A stretch of DNA of 8,372 nt, from contig NZAS01000222.1 of assembly GCA_002686195.1 (NCBI GenBank), positions 1 to 8,372 of the forward strand, read 5' to 3'. The DNA is from Candidatus Pacearchaeota archaeon. GTDB lineage: Archaea > Nanoarchaeota > Nanoarchaeia > Pacearchaeales > GW2011-AR1. How positions within the stretch are numbered: the stretch's first letter is position 1; the number at the start of each line of letters is the position of its first letter. Below are positions 1 through 6,662 of the stretch, piece by piece. A model generated the notes under the pieces. That model ran no database searches, was not told the origin of the DNA, and was given only the letters and a program-made list of their open reading frames with translations. Both the position numbers and the translations under genes were made by a program.

Positions 1-476
1 AGTTCAGTCCCTTCTGTATCAATTGAAATAAAATCTATATTATTTTCTACATTGTGCTCAGTGAAAACTGTATTAAGAGTTTTTACTTCCACGTTTATTT
101 GGCGGCTCTCATTGATGATATGATGATGCTGCTCAACGAGTCGTAGATCAGGCATCAAGCCGCTGACAGATGACATTATATTCTTTTCGCCTATATCAAA
201 AACCGTAAAGGGAACATTTTGTTGATTATCGCTCCCACAAGCACATTGAATGGCTTCTTTTCGGGTTTTTTTAATCATTTCAAAATATTCCGGATTAGGC
301 TCTATACATAGTGCTCTCCAGCCTAATTTTTCAAAATATAAAGTATTTGAACCTCTCGTACCGTTTGCTGCCCCCACTTCGACACAAACTCCCCTCTTCT
401 TATTGCAAAAATAGAGTTCTATCAGCACATCAGTGCTGAACTGACCATAATATCCTGATTTTGGCTCATACATCAT
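1..476 (-). CDS. FkbM-family SAM-dependent methyltransferase, N-terminal part (truncated by left window edge)
   Basis: I translated this from the minus strand; about 158 codons are visible and the frame is open at base 1. The protein shows the SAM-binding motif I region VEVGAANGTRGSNT (about residues 32-45), an acidic motif II, CIEPNPEYF (about 57-65), and the FkbM hallmark IDTEGTE (about 152-158) at the very edge. FkbM enzymes usually O-methylate sugars or other small hydroxylated substrates, so a role in methylating the glycan made by the neighbouring genes is the natural inference. The start is one of two adjacent ATG codons (476 or 473). Either overlaps the end of the upstream glycosyltransferase gene, by 11 or 8 bases. 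There is no good Shine-Dalgarno sequence, so translation probably depends on coupling to that gene. The C-terminal part lies outside the window. The family call is firm; the substrate is unknown. Confidence 0.88.
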   Translation of the reverse strand, partial: MMYEPKSGYYGQFSTDVLIELYFCNKKRGVCVEVGAANGTRGSNTLYFEKLGWRALCIEPNPEYFEMIKKTRKEAIQCACGSDNQQNVPFTVFDIGEKNIMSSVSGLMPDLRLVEQHHHIINESRQINVEVKTLNTVFTEHNVENNIDFISIDTEGTE

Positions 477-1227
477 TGTTCTGTTTCTCAATAAAAGTTA
501 AAATATAATCTATGTCTGCCATGTGAGGGATTTCATCGGTACTAGTTCCGTATGGTCGGGGGCAGTTCCAACGAGGAAAAGGCACACCCTTACGATAAAC
601 ATTACAAGTATAATATAAATCTTTCTTATCGGGTAGTGAAATAATTTTGGCTCCGTCCTGGCTTGCTTCCTTATTATTAATCTCCGAAAGCTCAAACTCC
701 CAGGCTGAAAATCCTGGCTTTAAATACTTTTGAAAATATTCCTTTTTCCAAATTGAAGGATGGAGACTTGTCCTATATGATGCTCCTTGGTGTAAAACCC
801 TTAAATTAGGCTTGTCGTCATTCCATACATCATCCCCACTGCCTATATAGTGTAATGGATCGGTGTGTTTATTCAGGTGAGAATCCAACATTGCTTTTGA
901 GGCTCGATTGTTTTTAATTTCGTCTTCTAATATCTTAAATTTCTTGATATCCACATGATCTAATAGCATCACATCTTCAACTGTAAAAATAAAATATTCA
1001 TCCTCTAAACTATCGATATAGGGGATTAACGGATCCGTCCAAAGTTTTCCGAAATCAGATTGATTCCCTAAAGAAACAAAACTACAATTTTCGGGCAACT
1101 CACAGTGTGGGCGCTTATCAAATCCCAAAAATACTATCTCTTGCCCTGGAAAATACTTATTAAACAGAGTATAATAGGGTTCTATTAGAAATGAATAATT
1201 GTTGGATGTAGCCACTAATACCTTCAT
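466..1227 (-). CDS. Putative GT-A-like glycosyltransferase of an uncharacterised family
   Basis: This 253-residue soluble protein has no signal peptide or membrane segment. The N-terminus (KVLVATSNNYSFLIEPYYTL) looks like the first strand and helix of a nucleotide-sugar-binding fold. EYFIFTVEDVMLLDHVD (about 77-93) resembles the strand plus acidic D/E-x-D-type metal site of GT-A enzymes, here as EDV. SLHPSIWKKEYFQKYLKPG followed by SAWEFEL (about 154-180) matches a pattern I associate with poorly characterised glycosyltransferases of polysaccharide loci (xxPxIWxxxxLxxxLxPxxxxWxFE). The start ATG follows an AAGGGA ribosome site overlapping the end of gmd, one base after its TAA. Its place between gmd and an FkbM methyltransferase supports transfer of a sugar made in this operon. 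Donor and acceptor are unknown. A non-glycosyltransferase capsule or LPS protein cannot be excluded. Confidence 0.62.
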   Translation of the reverse strand: MKVLVATSNNYSFLIEPYYTLFNKYFPGQEIVFLGFDKRPHCELPENCSFVSLGNQSDFGKLWTDPLIPYIDSLEDEYFIFTVEDVMLLDHVDIKKFKILEDEIKNNRASKAMLDSHLNKHTDPLHYIGSGDDVWNDDKPNLRVLHQGASYRTSLHPSIWKKEYFQKYLKPGFSAWEFELSEINNKEASQDGAKIISLPDKKDLYYTCNVYRKGVPFPRWNCPRPYGTSTDEIPHMADIDYILTFIEKQNNDV

Positions 1228-1228
1228 T

Positions 1229-2194
1229 TTATCCCTTACTATTCAATTGAATATCATTATCGATCATTTTTTTCACCATTTCATCAAATGTAGTTGTCGG
1301 TTCCCATCCAAATTTGTTTTTAGCTTTGCTGTAATCACCAATCAAAAAGTCAACCTCTGCCGGCCGGAAGTATTTCTGATCCTGTACGACATATTCGCCC
1401 CAATCATGAATGCCTATACTTGCAAAAGCTGCATCTAAAAAATCTCTAATTGAATGCTTCTTTCCAGTTGCAATCACATAGTCATCAGCCTCATCTTGTT
1501 GCAAGATCATCCACATGGCTCTCACGTAATCAGGGGCATACCCCCAATCTCTTTCGGCGTCTAAATTGCCTAATGTTATTTTATCAGCAATACCTAGATG
1601 AATTTTTGCAACGCCATCCGTTATCTTTCGAGTAACAAATTCAATGCCACGACGTTCTGATTCATGATTAAACAAAATGCCACTACATGCGAAAATGCCA
1701 TAAGATTCGCGATAATTCTTAGTTATCCAATGCCCATAAAGCTTTGATACTCCGTATGGGCTTCGCGGATAAAAACGCGTGGTTTCGCGTTGTGGATTTT
1801 CTGTAACTTTACCAAACATCTCGGATGTGGATGCTTGATAGAATTTAATATTTTTTCCATATTCTCTGATGGCTTCTAACATTCTTAAAACGCCCAAAGC
1901 ATCAATATTGCCAGTTGTTTCAGGAGTGTTCCAACTCTCGCCCACAAACGACATGGCTCCCAGGTTATACACTTCATCAGGATCGCATTCCTTAATACAA
2001 CGAAATAATGAATTTTGATCAGCTAAGTCGCCATTAATGAACCTTATTTTCCCTTCAAGATGTTTTGTGTTAAGTCTTATTTTGGTAGAGCATCTTCGCT
2101 CCATGCCATAAATATTATATCCCTTGTCCAATAAAAAATCGGCAAGATAGCTGCCATCTTGGCCATTAATTCCGGTGATTAGTGCTGTTTTCAT
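1229..2194 (-). CDS. gmd: GDP-mannose 4,6-dehydratase (or close homologue acting on GDP-heptose)
   Basis: Cytosolic NADP-dependent SDR enzyme converting GDP-D-mannose to GDP-4-keto-6-deoxy-mannose, the precursor of GDP-fucose, GDP-rhamnose and perosamine. The 321-residue length fits the short bacterial form. Visible motifs: Rossmann [11 protein letters not shown] (7-17), RR near 33-34, [12 protein letters not shown] (78-89), catalytic Thr123 and Glu125 in ASTSEMFG, Tyr147 and Lys151 in [12 protein letters not shown], then [19 protein letters not shown] (172-190), [14 protein letters not shown] (211-224) and YFRPAEVD (275-282). All key residues are present, so it should be active. It starts at an ATG whose ATGA overlaps the TGA of the HAD gene, with AAGGGA 5 bases upstream. 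No Fcl, Rmd or Per follows in the window, so the final sugar is unknown. Some members of this subfamily (DmhA/WcbK type) dehydrate GDP-manno-heptose; the heptose genes next door make that worth considering. Confidence 0.95.
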   Translation of the reverse strand: MKTALITGINGQDGSYLADFLLDKGYNIYGMERRCSTKIRLNTKHLEGKIRFINGDLADQNSLFRCIKECDPDEVYNLGAMSFVGESWNTPETTGNIDALGVLRMLEAIREYGKNIKFYQASTSEMFGKVTENPQRETTRFYPRSPYGVSKLYGHWITKNYRESYGIFACSGILFNHESERRGIEFVTRKITDGVAKIHLGIADKITLGNLDAERDWGYAPDYVRAMWMILQQDEADDYVIATGKKHSIRDFLDAAFASIGIHDWGEYVVQDQKYFRPAEVDFLIGDYSKAKNKFGWEPTTTFDEMVKKMIDNDIQLNSKG

Positions 2195-2535
2195 TTTTGT
2201 CCCTTATTAGAATTTGTGAAACGGAAAAAGTTGATATCGTTGATGCCTTTATCGTCTATGTATATGTCGCCGGATGGTTTTCCTAAAAATAGGTGGTGAT
2301 ATCTAACTCCCCATCCTTCTAATTGCCTTTTAGTGTCCTCTTCAAAAGCAGTGCATGCATATGCCACGGAATTATTGCTTCTTCCCATTCCTCTTGCGGT
2401 GTGGAAAATTATTGTATTTCCCTCATCGTATAATTGATTGATATGCTCTATCCGATCCATATAGGGAATGGCAAAGCCATAATTCCCGCTCGTTAGTGAA
2501 CAAATAGTTCCATCAATATCAAACACATACGTCAT
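2191..2535 (-). CDS. Small HAD-superfamily phosphatase, capsule-biosynthesis (EcbF/BcbF-like) type
   Basis: A 114-residue capless HAD-like phosphatase. Motif I is FDIDGTIC (nucleophile Asp6, acid/base Asp8), motif II is the Thr of FHTARGM (Thr46), motif III is Lys87 in LGKPS, and motif IV is YIDDKGIND (Asp94-Asp95). The TARxM...NN and KPxxDxYIDDK pattern is that of small phosphatases found in capsule and LPS loci. It probably removes phosphate from a sugar-phosphate intermediate. Between the heptose kinase and gmd, it could supply the phosphatase step normally done by GmhB, but it lacks GmhB's DRDGT signature and is much shorter, so I do not name it gmhB. An upstream ATG at 2559 gives 122 residues; I prefer 2535 because a strong GGGAGG lies 9 bases before it and the protein then begins at MTYVFDIDG. 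It overlaps the kinase gene by 17 bases. Confidence 0.85.
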   Translation of the reverse strand: MTYVFDIDGTICSLTSGNYGFAIPYMDRIEHINQLYDEGNTIIFHTARGMGRSNNSVAYACTAFEEDTKRQLEGWGVRYHHLFLGKPSGDIYIDDKGINDINFFRFTNSNKGQK

Positions 2536-3325
2536 AAAATAAAGCCTCCCGAATATCATCTGGTGTTAAAACATAGGTACCCATATGGGTAACTGAAATT
2601 GCTGCCATTTTGTTAGCCATAGGGATTGCTGCTTCAATTTTGTTTTTGCATAAATAGCCAAAAACCAAGGCAGCGAGAAACACATCCCCAGCGCCACAAA
2701 CGTCAAACACTTCTTTTGGCGCTGTTGTATAGTTTTTTCCTTGATATATGGCGCCTCTCTCTCCTAAAGTAACCACAAATTGAGGATTGTCAAGATGTTT
2801 TTCTATATTTGAATATTCTTTTTCATTAATCTTGATAACGGAGTCAACAAAACAAGTTAAATCTTTCTTTTTAGTATCTACGAAGACTGGAATTTTATGT
2901 TTAGCAAACAAAGTCGTTAATCTCTTACAAGTATTATACCTTAAAAATCCTTTATTGTAATCACTAATTACAACAGCATCGTATTTTTTTAAAATACGCG
3001 GGGATGGGGTGCCAATGTCCATTTCTCTTCCGAGTTCCTTTTCGCCTTCATCCCAGCGTAAAATATGCTGGCTATATCTCTGATCAATAAATCTGTGTTT
3101 TTTAGTAATTTCTTCACTTGTATAGTGATCAACTTTGATTCCAAAAGATTCAAGATTTAATCTCACATTAGAAGACATCCCTAATTTAGTTTCCTGGCTA
3201 TATTCTTTGAAGACAGGCACTGGCGCTTCAGGACTAATCCTTTCACATACGCCATAATGATACACGTCCTCGCAGCTATCACCGCAAAGCAGAACATTGT
3301 ATGATTTTTGTTGTTGAAAAACCAT
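2519..3325 (-). CDS. HldE N-terminal-type heptose-7-phosphate kinase (PfkB/ribokinase family), compact and separate from its nucleotidyltransferase
   Basis: Homologous to the kinase half of HldE/RfaE, which makes D-glycero-beta-D-manno-heptose 1,7-bisphosphate. Visible: CERISPEAPVPVF (27-39, the HldE substrate-side signature), VVISDYNKGFL (118-128), VDTKKKDL (149-156), INEKE (166-170, N-x-x-E metal site), VTLGERGAIY (185-194), and DVCGAGDVF (208-216), the PfkB signature with catalytic Asp214. At 268 residues it is shorter than the roughly 318-residue kinase half of E. coli HldE. From memory of that sequence, about 28 residues are missing after position 70, and the usual PGGAANVA is KLGMSSNVR here, losing one Gly of the Gly-Gly. 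It may therefore be a streamlined or altered-specificity enzyme. The start at 3325 has GAGAGG 4 bases upstream and lies 47 bases inside the nucleotidyltransferase gene, in another frame. Confidence 0.9.
   Translation of the reverse strand: MVFQQQKSYNVLLCGDSCEDVYHYGVCERISPEAPVPVFKEYSQETKLGMSSNVRLNLESFGIKVDHYTSEEITKKHRFIDQRYSQHILRWDEGEKELGREMDIGTPSPRILKKYDAVVISDYNKGFLRYNTCKRLTTLFAKHKIPVFVDTKKKDLTCFVDSVIKINEKEYSNIEKHLDNPQFVVTLGERGAIYQGKNYTTAPKEVFDVCGAGDVFLAALVFGYLCKNKIEAAIPMANKMAAISVTHMGTYVLTPDDIREALFYDVCV
2545..2550 (-). promoter_or_regulatory. Ribosome binding site deciding the HAD phosphatase start
   Basis: GGGAGG on the minus strand lies 9 bases before the ATG at 2535. It sits inside the last codons of the kinase gene (DDIREALF). 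It would be internal to the gene if the ATG at 2559 were used, so it argues for the shorter product. Confidence 0.7.
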
Positions 3326-3698
3326 CTATCCTCTCAAAAAATACCACATTTTTAGCATGCTCCCCTCCAATTACACGCTTATTTTTATAGTCGCTTCCTA
3401 CTACCATTAAATCGGGCGCTGTTTCTTTTACCAATTGAATTAATCCATCATCAGAATCAAAAATAAAAACAGCATCGACGCACCGGAGAGATTCAAGCAT
3501 ATAAGCACGATTATCTTGTGTATTAATGGGTCTGCCATTGCCCTTGTTTTCTTTAACTCTTCTGTCCGAATCAATTCCTACAATCAAATAGTCACAACTT
3601 TCCTTAATAAACTCTAACATCTGAATATGTCCAACGTGCAAAATATCAAAACAGCCATTAGTAAAGCCTATAATCTTATCTGTTCCAAAATTTGACAT
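3279..3698 (-). CDS. HldE C-terminal-type (RfaE2) heptose-1-phosphate nucleotidyltransferase
   Basis: A 139-residue stand-alone cytidylyltransferase-fold enzyme equivalent to the C-terminal domain of HldE, which joins heptose 1-phosphate to a nucleotide, classically ATP, giving ADP-heptose. Visible: GFTNGCFDILHVGH (11-24, with the catalytic HxGH motif at 21-24), LIVGIDSD (38-45), RPINTQDNRAYML (56-68), PDLMVVGSDYKNKRVIGG (95-112), and DGFSTTKII (125-133), matching the GCSTTxII end of HldE. The length is that of one domain, so it is complete. In E. coli this domain follows the kinase in one chain; here it is an independent gene placed before the kinase. It overlaps hldD by 23 bases upstream and the kinase by 47 downstream. 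The start at 3698 has AGGAGGG 10 bases upstream. Nucleotide specificity (ADP, CDP or GDP) cannot be read from the motifs. Confidence 0.92.
   Translation of the reverse strand: MSNFGTDKIIGFTNGCFDILHVGHIQMLEFIKESCDYLIVGIDSDRRVKENKGNGRPINTQDNRAYMLESLRCVDAVFIFDSDDGLIQLVKETAPDLMVVGSDYKNKRVIGGEHAKNVVFFERIDGFSTTKIIQCSALR
3330..3335 (-). promoter_or_regulatory. Ribosome binding site for the heptose kinase, inside the nucleotidyltransferase gene
   Basis: GAGAGG followed by ATAG and the ATG at 3325. The same bases encode Glu-Arg-Ile-Asp of the upstream enzyme. The close spacing supports a true start inside the overlap rather than a fused reading. Confidence 0.7.
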
Positions 3699-4569
3699 AT
3701 TCAGAAATCCCTCCTTTTAATGATATAAAGGGCTTTGCATATTGACCGTAGTTATGCAGTTTGGCAGTGTTTGCCTGAGTATAACGCTGATATTTTTCTA
3801 CCAAAGAGTCAGGCATCGGTATTTCCTCTACTTCGAAATCATAATACTCGCCTAATATCTTGGGAATTTCAGTGAAAGGCTGAGGAATGCCTGTACCGCA
3901 GTTAAAAATACCACTAATATGAGGATTTTCAATAAAATGATCATTAACACTTACTACATCTTCAACATAAATAAAATCACGCAAATAGTTGTCGCTATTT
4001 TCAAAAATCTTAATTTTTCCTCCTGCGTCAATTTGCTTCTTAAACTGACACATCACCGACGCCATGGCGCCCTTTCTATCTTCCCAGGGCCCATAAACAT
4101 TAAAATAGCGCAATCCTACTATCTGTGGAATATTTGTTTGACCCAAATAAGAGTTTACATATTCGTCAAAGAGCTTTTTAGATTGTCCATAGATATTTTT
4201 TGGTTTAAGCTTAGAGGGCTCGTCCTCCCTATAAGGGCCATCGCCATAGACAGCAGCAGAAGATGCATATATAAATCTAACATCATACTCTAAACAGATT
4301 CTAAATAAATCAAAGCTATAATCAAAATTATGGCGCATCATATAAAAAGGATCGTACACGGTAGTGTCCGAACAAGCGCCTTGATGAAGAACTACTTTGA
4401 TTCGATTACGAAAATCCTCTTGTTTCATCTTTTCTAAAAATTCATGAGGATCCATCATGGGAACAGAAGCATGCTTTTTAAAATCAACCAAAAGAACATC
4501 ATGTTTATCGACTAATCGTAAATAAAGATTCCAGCCAATAAACCCGCTAGCGCCGGTAATAACTACCAT
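3676..4569 (-). CDS. hldD: ADP-L-glycero-D-manno-heptose 6-epimerase
   Basis: Cytosolic NADP-dependent extended SDR that inverts C6 of ADP-D-glycero-D-manno-heptose, the last step of heptose-donor synthesis for the LPS inner core. At 297 residues it is close to the E. coli enzyme (310). Visible: VITGASGFIGWNL (3-15), VLLVDFKK (25-32), LHQGACSDTT (61-70, a diagnostic HldD motif), YASSAAVYGDG (101-111), catalytic Tyr127 and Lys131 in NIYGQSK, GLRYFNVYGPWEDRKGAMASV (starting near 152), whose Lys166 corresponds to the second catalytic lysine, YLRDFIYVEDVVSVN (195-209), and GIFNCGTG (220-227). The second Arg of the usual GPRE is Trp (GPWE). The ATG abuts the stop of the upstream glycosyltransferase, with GAGAGG 6 bases upstream. 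Together with the next two genes it defines a heptose module. Confidence 0.95.
   Translation of the reverse strand: MVVITGASGFIGWNLYLRLVDKHDVLLVDFKKHASVPMMDPHEFLEKMKQEDFRNRIKVVLHQGACSDTTVYDPFYMMRHNFDYSFDLFRICLEYDVRFIYASSAAVYGDGPYREDEPSKLKPKNIYGQSKKLFDEYVNSYLGQTNIPQIVGLRYFNVYGPWEDRKGAMASVMCQFKKQIDAGGKIKIFENSDNYLRDFIYVEDVVSVNDHFIENPHISGIFNCGTGIPQPFTEIPKILGEYYDFEVEEIPMPDSLVEKYQRYTQANTAKLHNYGQYAKPFISLKGGISEYVKFWNR
3709..3715 (-). promoter_or_regulatory. Strong ribosome binding site for the nucleotidyltransferase gene
   Basis: AGGAGGG lies 10 bases before the ATG at 3698, inside the Lys-Gly-Gly codons near the end of hldD. It is the strongest Shine-Dalgarno match I saw among the gene starts, so this gene may be translated well independently of coupling. 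Confidence 0.7.
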
Positions 4570-5412
4570 TTATATCCTCTCTATGAGATTAACAAAATAT
4601 TCCAAAGCCTCAATATTTTTTTGTTCTATTGTATCAATAAGCTCATCACCACTCTGTTCGCTATATGGTTCGCTAAAGAATCCGATTCTTTTTTTATTTG
4701 TAGCTACTCCTAAGTTAAGCATCTTGGCTTCGGCACAAATGCGAGAATATGTCTCCAGCACAGTGGGTAAAAAAATAAAGTTTTTACATGTCGCCATCTG
4801 CTCTAGAAAATGATAATAATTAGAACTATGCATTTCTAGAGGAGTAATATTTTGCGAATTACAATAGTTCATAGTTGCAGTATAATTTTTAGTAGGATTG
4901 GCGCTTTTCATGATACCATAATCATGTATTTTTGGCTCCTTGTTTAATTTTCTTAATAATGTTAATGTCTCCGGGCTCCACAAGCTACAACCAATACTGT
5001 GAACCTGAGCATTAGGAAGATTTAATTTCATTACTTCTTCACAGATTTTACTTAACACTACAACAGTTTTAGCATTATTATAAAACTTCTCATTAACCAA
5101 ATAACTTGTAGGCGCCTTAAAATTGGCAAATTTAGAAGGATCTCTAGTGGTTACATATTTATGATCATGTTCATAAATGACATAGGGAGCGTTATTGATA
5201 ACATATTCTTTAACATTGTCTGGCAGCCAAACGAAATTTCCAATAATAAGCGCATCTACTTTTTCCAGATCCTGGACAGTTACTTTATTACATTTATAAG
5301 TGAGAACTTCAAATTGCTTCATTAAATGACGAATAAGATTAGCATCATTACTTTCGCCACCACCAAGCAACTCATTACGGAACAGATCAGCAATAAATGC
5401 TATCCGCTTCAT
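4570..5412 (-). CDS. Short GT-B-fold glycosyltransferase (GT4-like)
   Basis: A 280-residue soluble protein, short for GT4-type enzymes (commonly 350-420). The N-terminal domain begins KRIAFIADLFRNELLGGGESN (2-22) with the glycine-rich loop typical of GT-B enzymes, then VDALIIGNFVW and YVIYEHDHKYV (77-87). The C-terminal domain has YGIMKSANPTKNY (165-177) at the position of the phosphate-contacting strand and ETYSRICAE (220-228), an E-x7-E motif that normally holds the donor nucleotide-sugar, preceded by FIFLPTVL. Its ATGA start overlaps the stop of the upstream glycosyltransferase by 4 bases with no clear Shine-Dalgarno, so it is probably expressed by translational coupling. It sits directly before hldD, so a heptosyl donor is plausible but unproven. 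The fold call is fairly secure; the sugar is unknown. Confidence 0.8.
   Translation of the reverse strand: MKRIAFIADLFRNELLGGGESNDANLIRHLMKQFEVLTYKCNKVTVQDLEKVDALIIGNFVWLPDNVKEYVINNAPYVIYEHDHKYVTTRDPSKFANFKAPTSYLVNEKFYNNAKTVVVLSKICEEVMKLNLPNAQVHSIGCSLWSPETLTLLRKLNKEPKIHDYGIMKSANPTKNYTATMNYCNSQNITPLEMHSSNYYHFLEQMATCKNFIFLPTVLETYSRICAEAKMLNLGVATNKKRIGFFSEPYSEQSGDELIDTIEQKNIEALEYFVNLIERI
4576..4581 (-). promoter_or_regulatory. Ribosome binding site for hldD
   Basis: GAGAGG lies 6 bases before the ATG at 4569 and encodes Glu-Arg at the very end of the preceding glycosyltransferase (ERI then TAA). The same GAGAGGATA string precedes the kinase gene. Confidence 0.65.
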
Positions 5413-6662
5413 AACATTTCAATCTCTGATAGTGATTTCAGCCATTCTTTTTCTTCTTCCGATGGGGAGTAAATAGCATCCACCATTTTCTGATGCATGG
5501 TTTCCGGAGAAAACCGTTGACAGAGGTTGGTGGCGTATTCCATTGCCGCATCTTTTACAGAAGAGTTCTTATTAAGATCCTCGTAGCATAATCTCATTTG
5601 CTGTTTAGCTGATTTTTCTTGCGGATATGCCCACATAGATTCTTTTATAAGAACATGCTCCCAGAAAGCATCGTCAGGAATAGGCTGAATATCGTATCTC
5701 ACGCTATAAAATCTTTCGCGTCCCGATTCATCTATCAGAAAATCCAAATGCCCCGACCAACCAACAGTAACCACAGGTAAACCACAATATGCCGCCTCAA
5801 ACAAAGGCAATCCAAACCCTTCGCCATGAGAAAACAACACTAGTGTATTAATCTGCGGGTGTTGATATAGGGAGTGCATTTCCTCATCTGTCATATCCCC
5901 ATGGAGAAGATAAATTTTACAAGTACGCTCACCGTGATTATCTCTAAGGTAGGATTGAAGATCAAACAGAATTTTTTCACGATCCATAAGACAGTTTTTA
6001 GCCACATTTGTCTTTAACACCAAACCAACCTCTTCCGTCTGAAATTCTTCTACGAACCATTTTACGGTATTGAAAAGATTTTTACGAGGGCCAGCTTGGG
6101 CAACACAAAGGAAATTAAAGTTGTTTGTGAGTTCAATGTCCAAATCCTCTAGATTGTCGTATTCTTTTACCGGATAATTCACCACTTCTATGGGTGTTTC
6201 TAGTGTAAGCTGCATATCATTACCAACACCATCTTCGCGCGTCATTTTATAAACTGTTTCTGCAAACGTTCTCTTGGAGTGTTCTGAAACCACAATAATT
6301 TTGTCCATTTCATTTGCTTTTACAAGCCACTGTGCTGCCACTCTTGTAGTTTCAATGCCTGCGGTTACTCCTACGTTATAGGGTGCCATTTTTTGCCATT
6401 CATTAGGAATGGTTACTTGAACAGATATATCAAATTGCCCACCCTGTTGCATATAAGCAATTGTTTTTTCAATAGTTCTATCAATCCAAAGTCTTTCTTC
6501 GGATGACTCGTTTAGCCAAGATGTTTGTCCCCATTGTAAAGGTTGAATAAATATTTCAAACATTTCGCTGCAGCTGCGGAGAGATCTTAAAACAAAGCGA
6601 GCATGCTCCCCATAACCAGATCGAGTTAAGAGCGGCCCTTTTAATATGACTTTCTGTTTCAT
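5409..6662 (-). CDS. GT-B glycosyltransferase, GT4-like
   Basis: A 417-residue cytosolic glycosyltransferase. The N-terminal domain opens KVILKGPLLTRSGYGEHAR (about 4-22), whose SGYG loop is the usual acceptor/donor loop, and contains GVTAGIETTRVAAQW (98-112) and DKIIVVSEHSKRTF (120-133). The C-terminal domain begins NFNFLCVAQAGPRKNLFNTV (about 181-200), with the basic RKN expected to contact donor phosphates, and carries EGFGLPLFEAAYCGLPVV (281-298), a canonical E-x7-E (Glu281, Glu289). An upstream ATG at 6683 would add seven residues, but I choose 6662: GGAGG lies 4 bases before it, and its ATGA overlaps the stop of the previous gene in the usual coupled manner. The product and sugar are not identifiable from sequence. 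It forms a tandem set with glycosyltransferases on both sides, probably acting in turn on one glycan. Confidence 0.9.
   Translation of the reverse strand: MKQKVILKGPLLTRSGYGEHARFVLRSLRSCSEMFEIFIQPLQWGQTSWLNESSEERLWIDRTIEKTIAYMQQGGQFDISVQVTIPNEWQKMAPYNVGVTAGIETTRVAAQWLVKANEMDKIIVVSEHSKRTFAETVYKMTREDGVGNDMQLTLETPIEVVNYPVKEYDNLEDLDIELTNNFNFLCVAQAGPRKNLFNTVKWFVEEFQTEEVGLVLKTNVAKNCLMDREKILFDLQSYLRDNHGERTCKIYLLHGDMTDEEMHSLYQHPQINTLVLFSHGEGFGLPLFEAAYCGLPVVTVGWSGHLDFLIDESGRERFYSVRYDIQPIPDDAFWEHVLIKESMWAYPQEKSAKQQMRLCYEDLNKNSSVKDAAMEYATNLCQRFSPETMHQKMVDAIYSPSEEEKEWLKSLSEIEML

Noticed and set aside
510..695. Minus-strand 61-codon frame inside the GT-A-like gene
   Set aside because: It is an out-of-frame shadow within a longer, motif-bearing gene, with no supporting protein features.
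1199..1438. Plus-strand open frame opposite gmd
   Set aside because: It lies antisense to a strongly conserved enzyme, has no recognisable motif and breaks the uniform minus-strand operon. The same reasoning removes the plus-strand frames at 1450-1635, 3919-4293, 4583-4813, 6646-6855 and 7968-8213.
2191..2559. Naming the HAD gene gmhB and using the upstream start at 2559
   Set aside because: It lacks the DRDGT signature and full length of GmhB, and the strong GGGAGG site points to the ATG at 2535.
2519..3698. A frameshifted single hldE gene (sequencing error or pseudogene)
   Set aside because: The order is transferase then kinase, opposite to fused HldE. Each frame has its own start and ribosome site, and the transferase ends naturally just after its last conserved motif.
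4568..4574. TATAAAT on the minus strand, resembling a T4-type late promoter element
   Set aside because: It coincides exactly with the stop, spacer and start codon between a glycosyltransferase gene and hldD, follows a ribosome site, and is common in AT-rich DNA. There is no upstream gap for a promoter.
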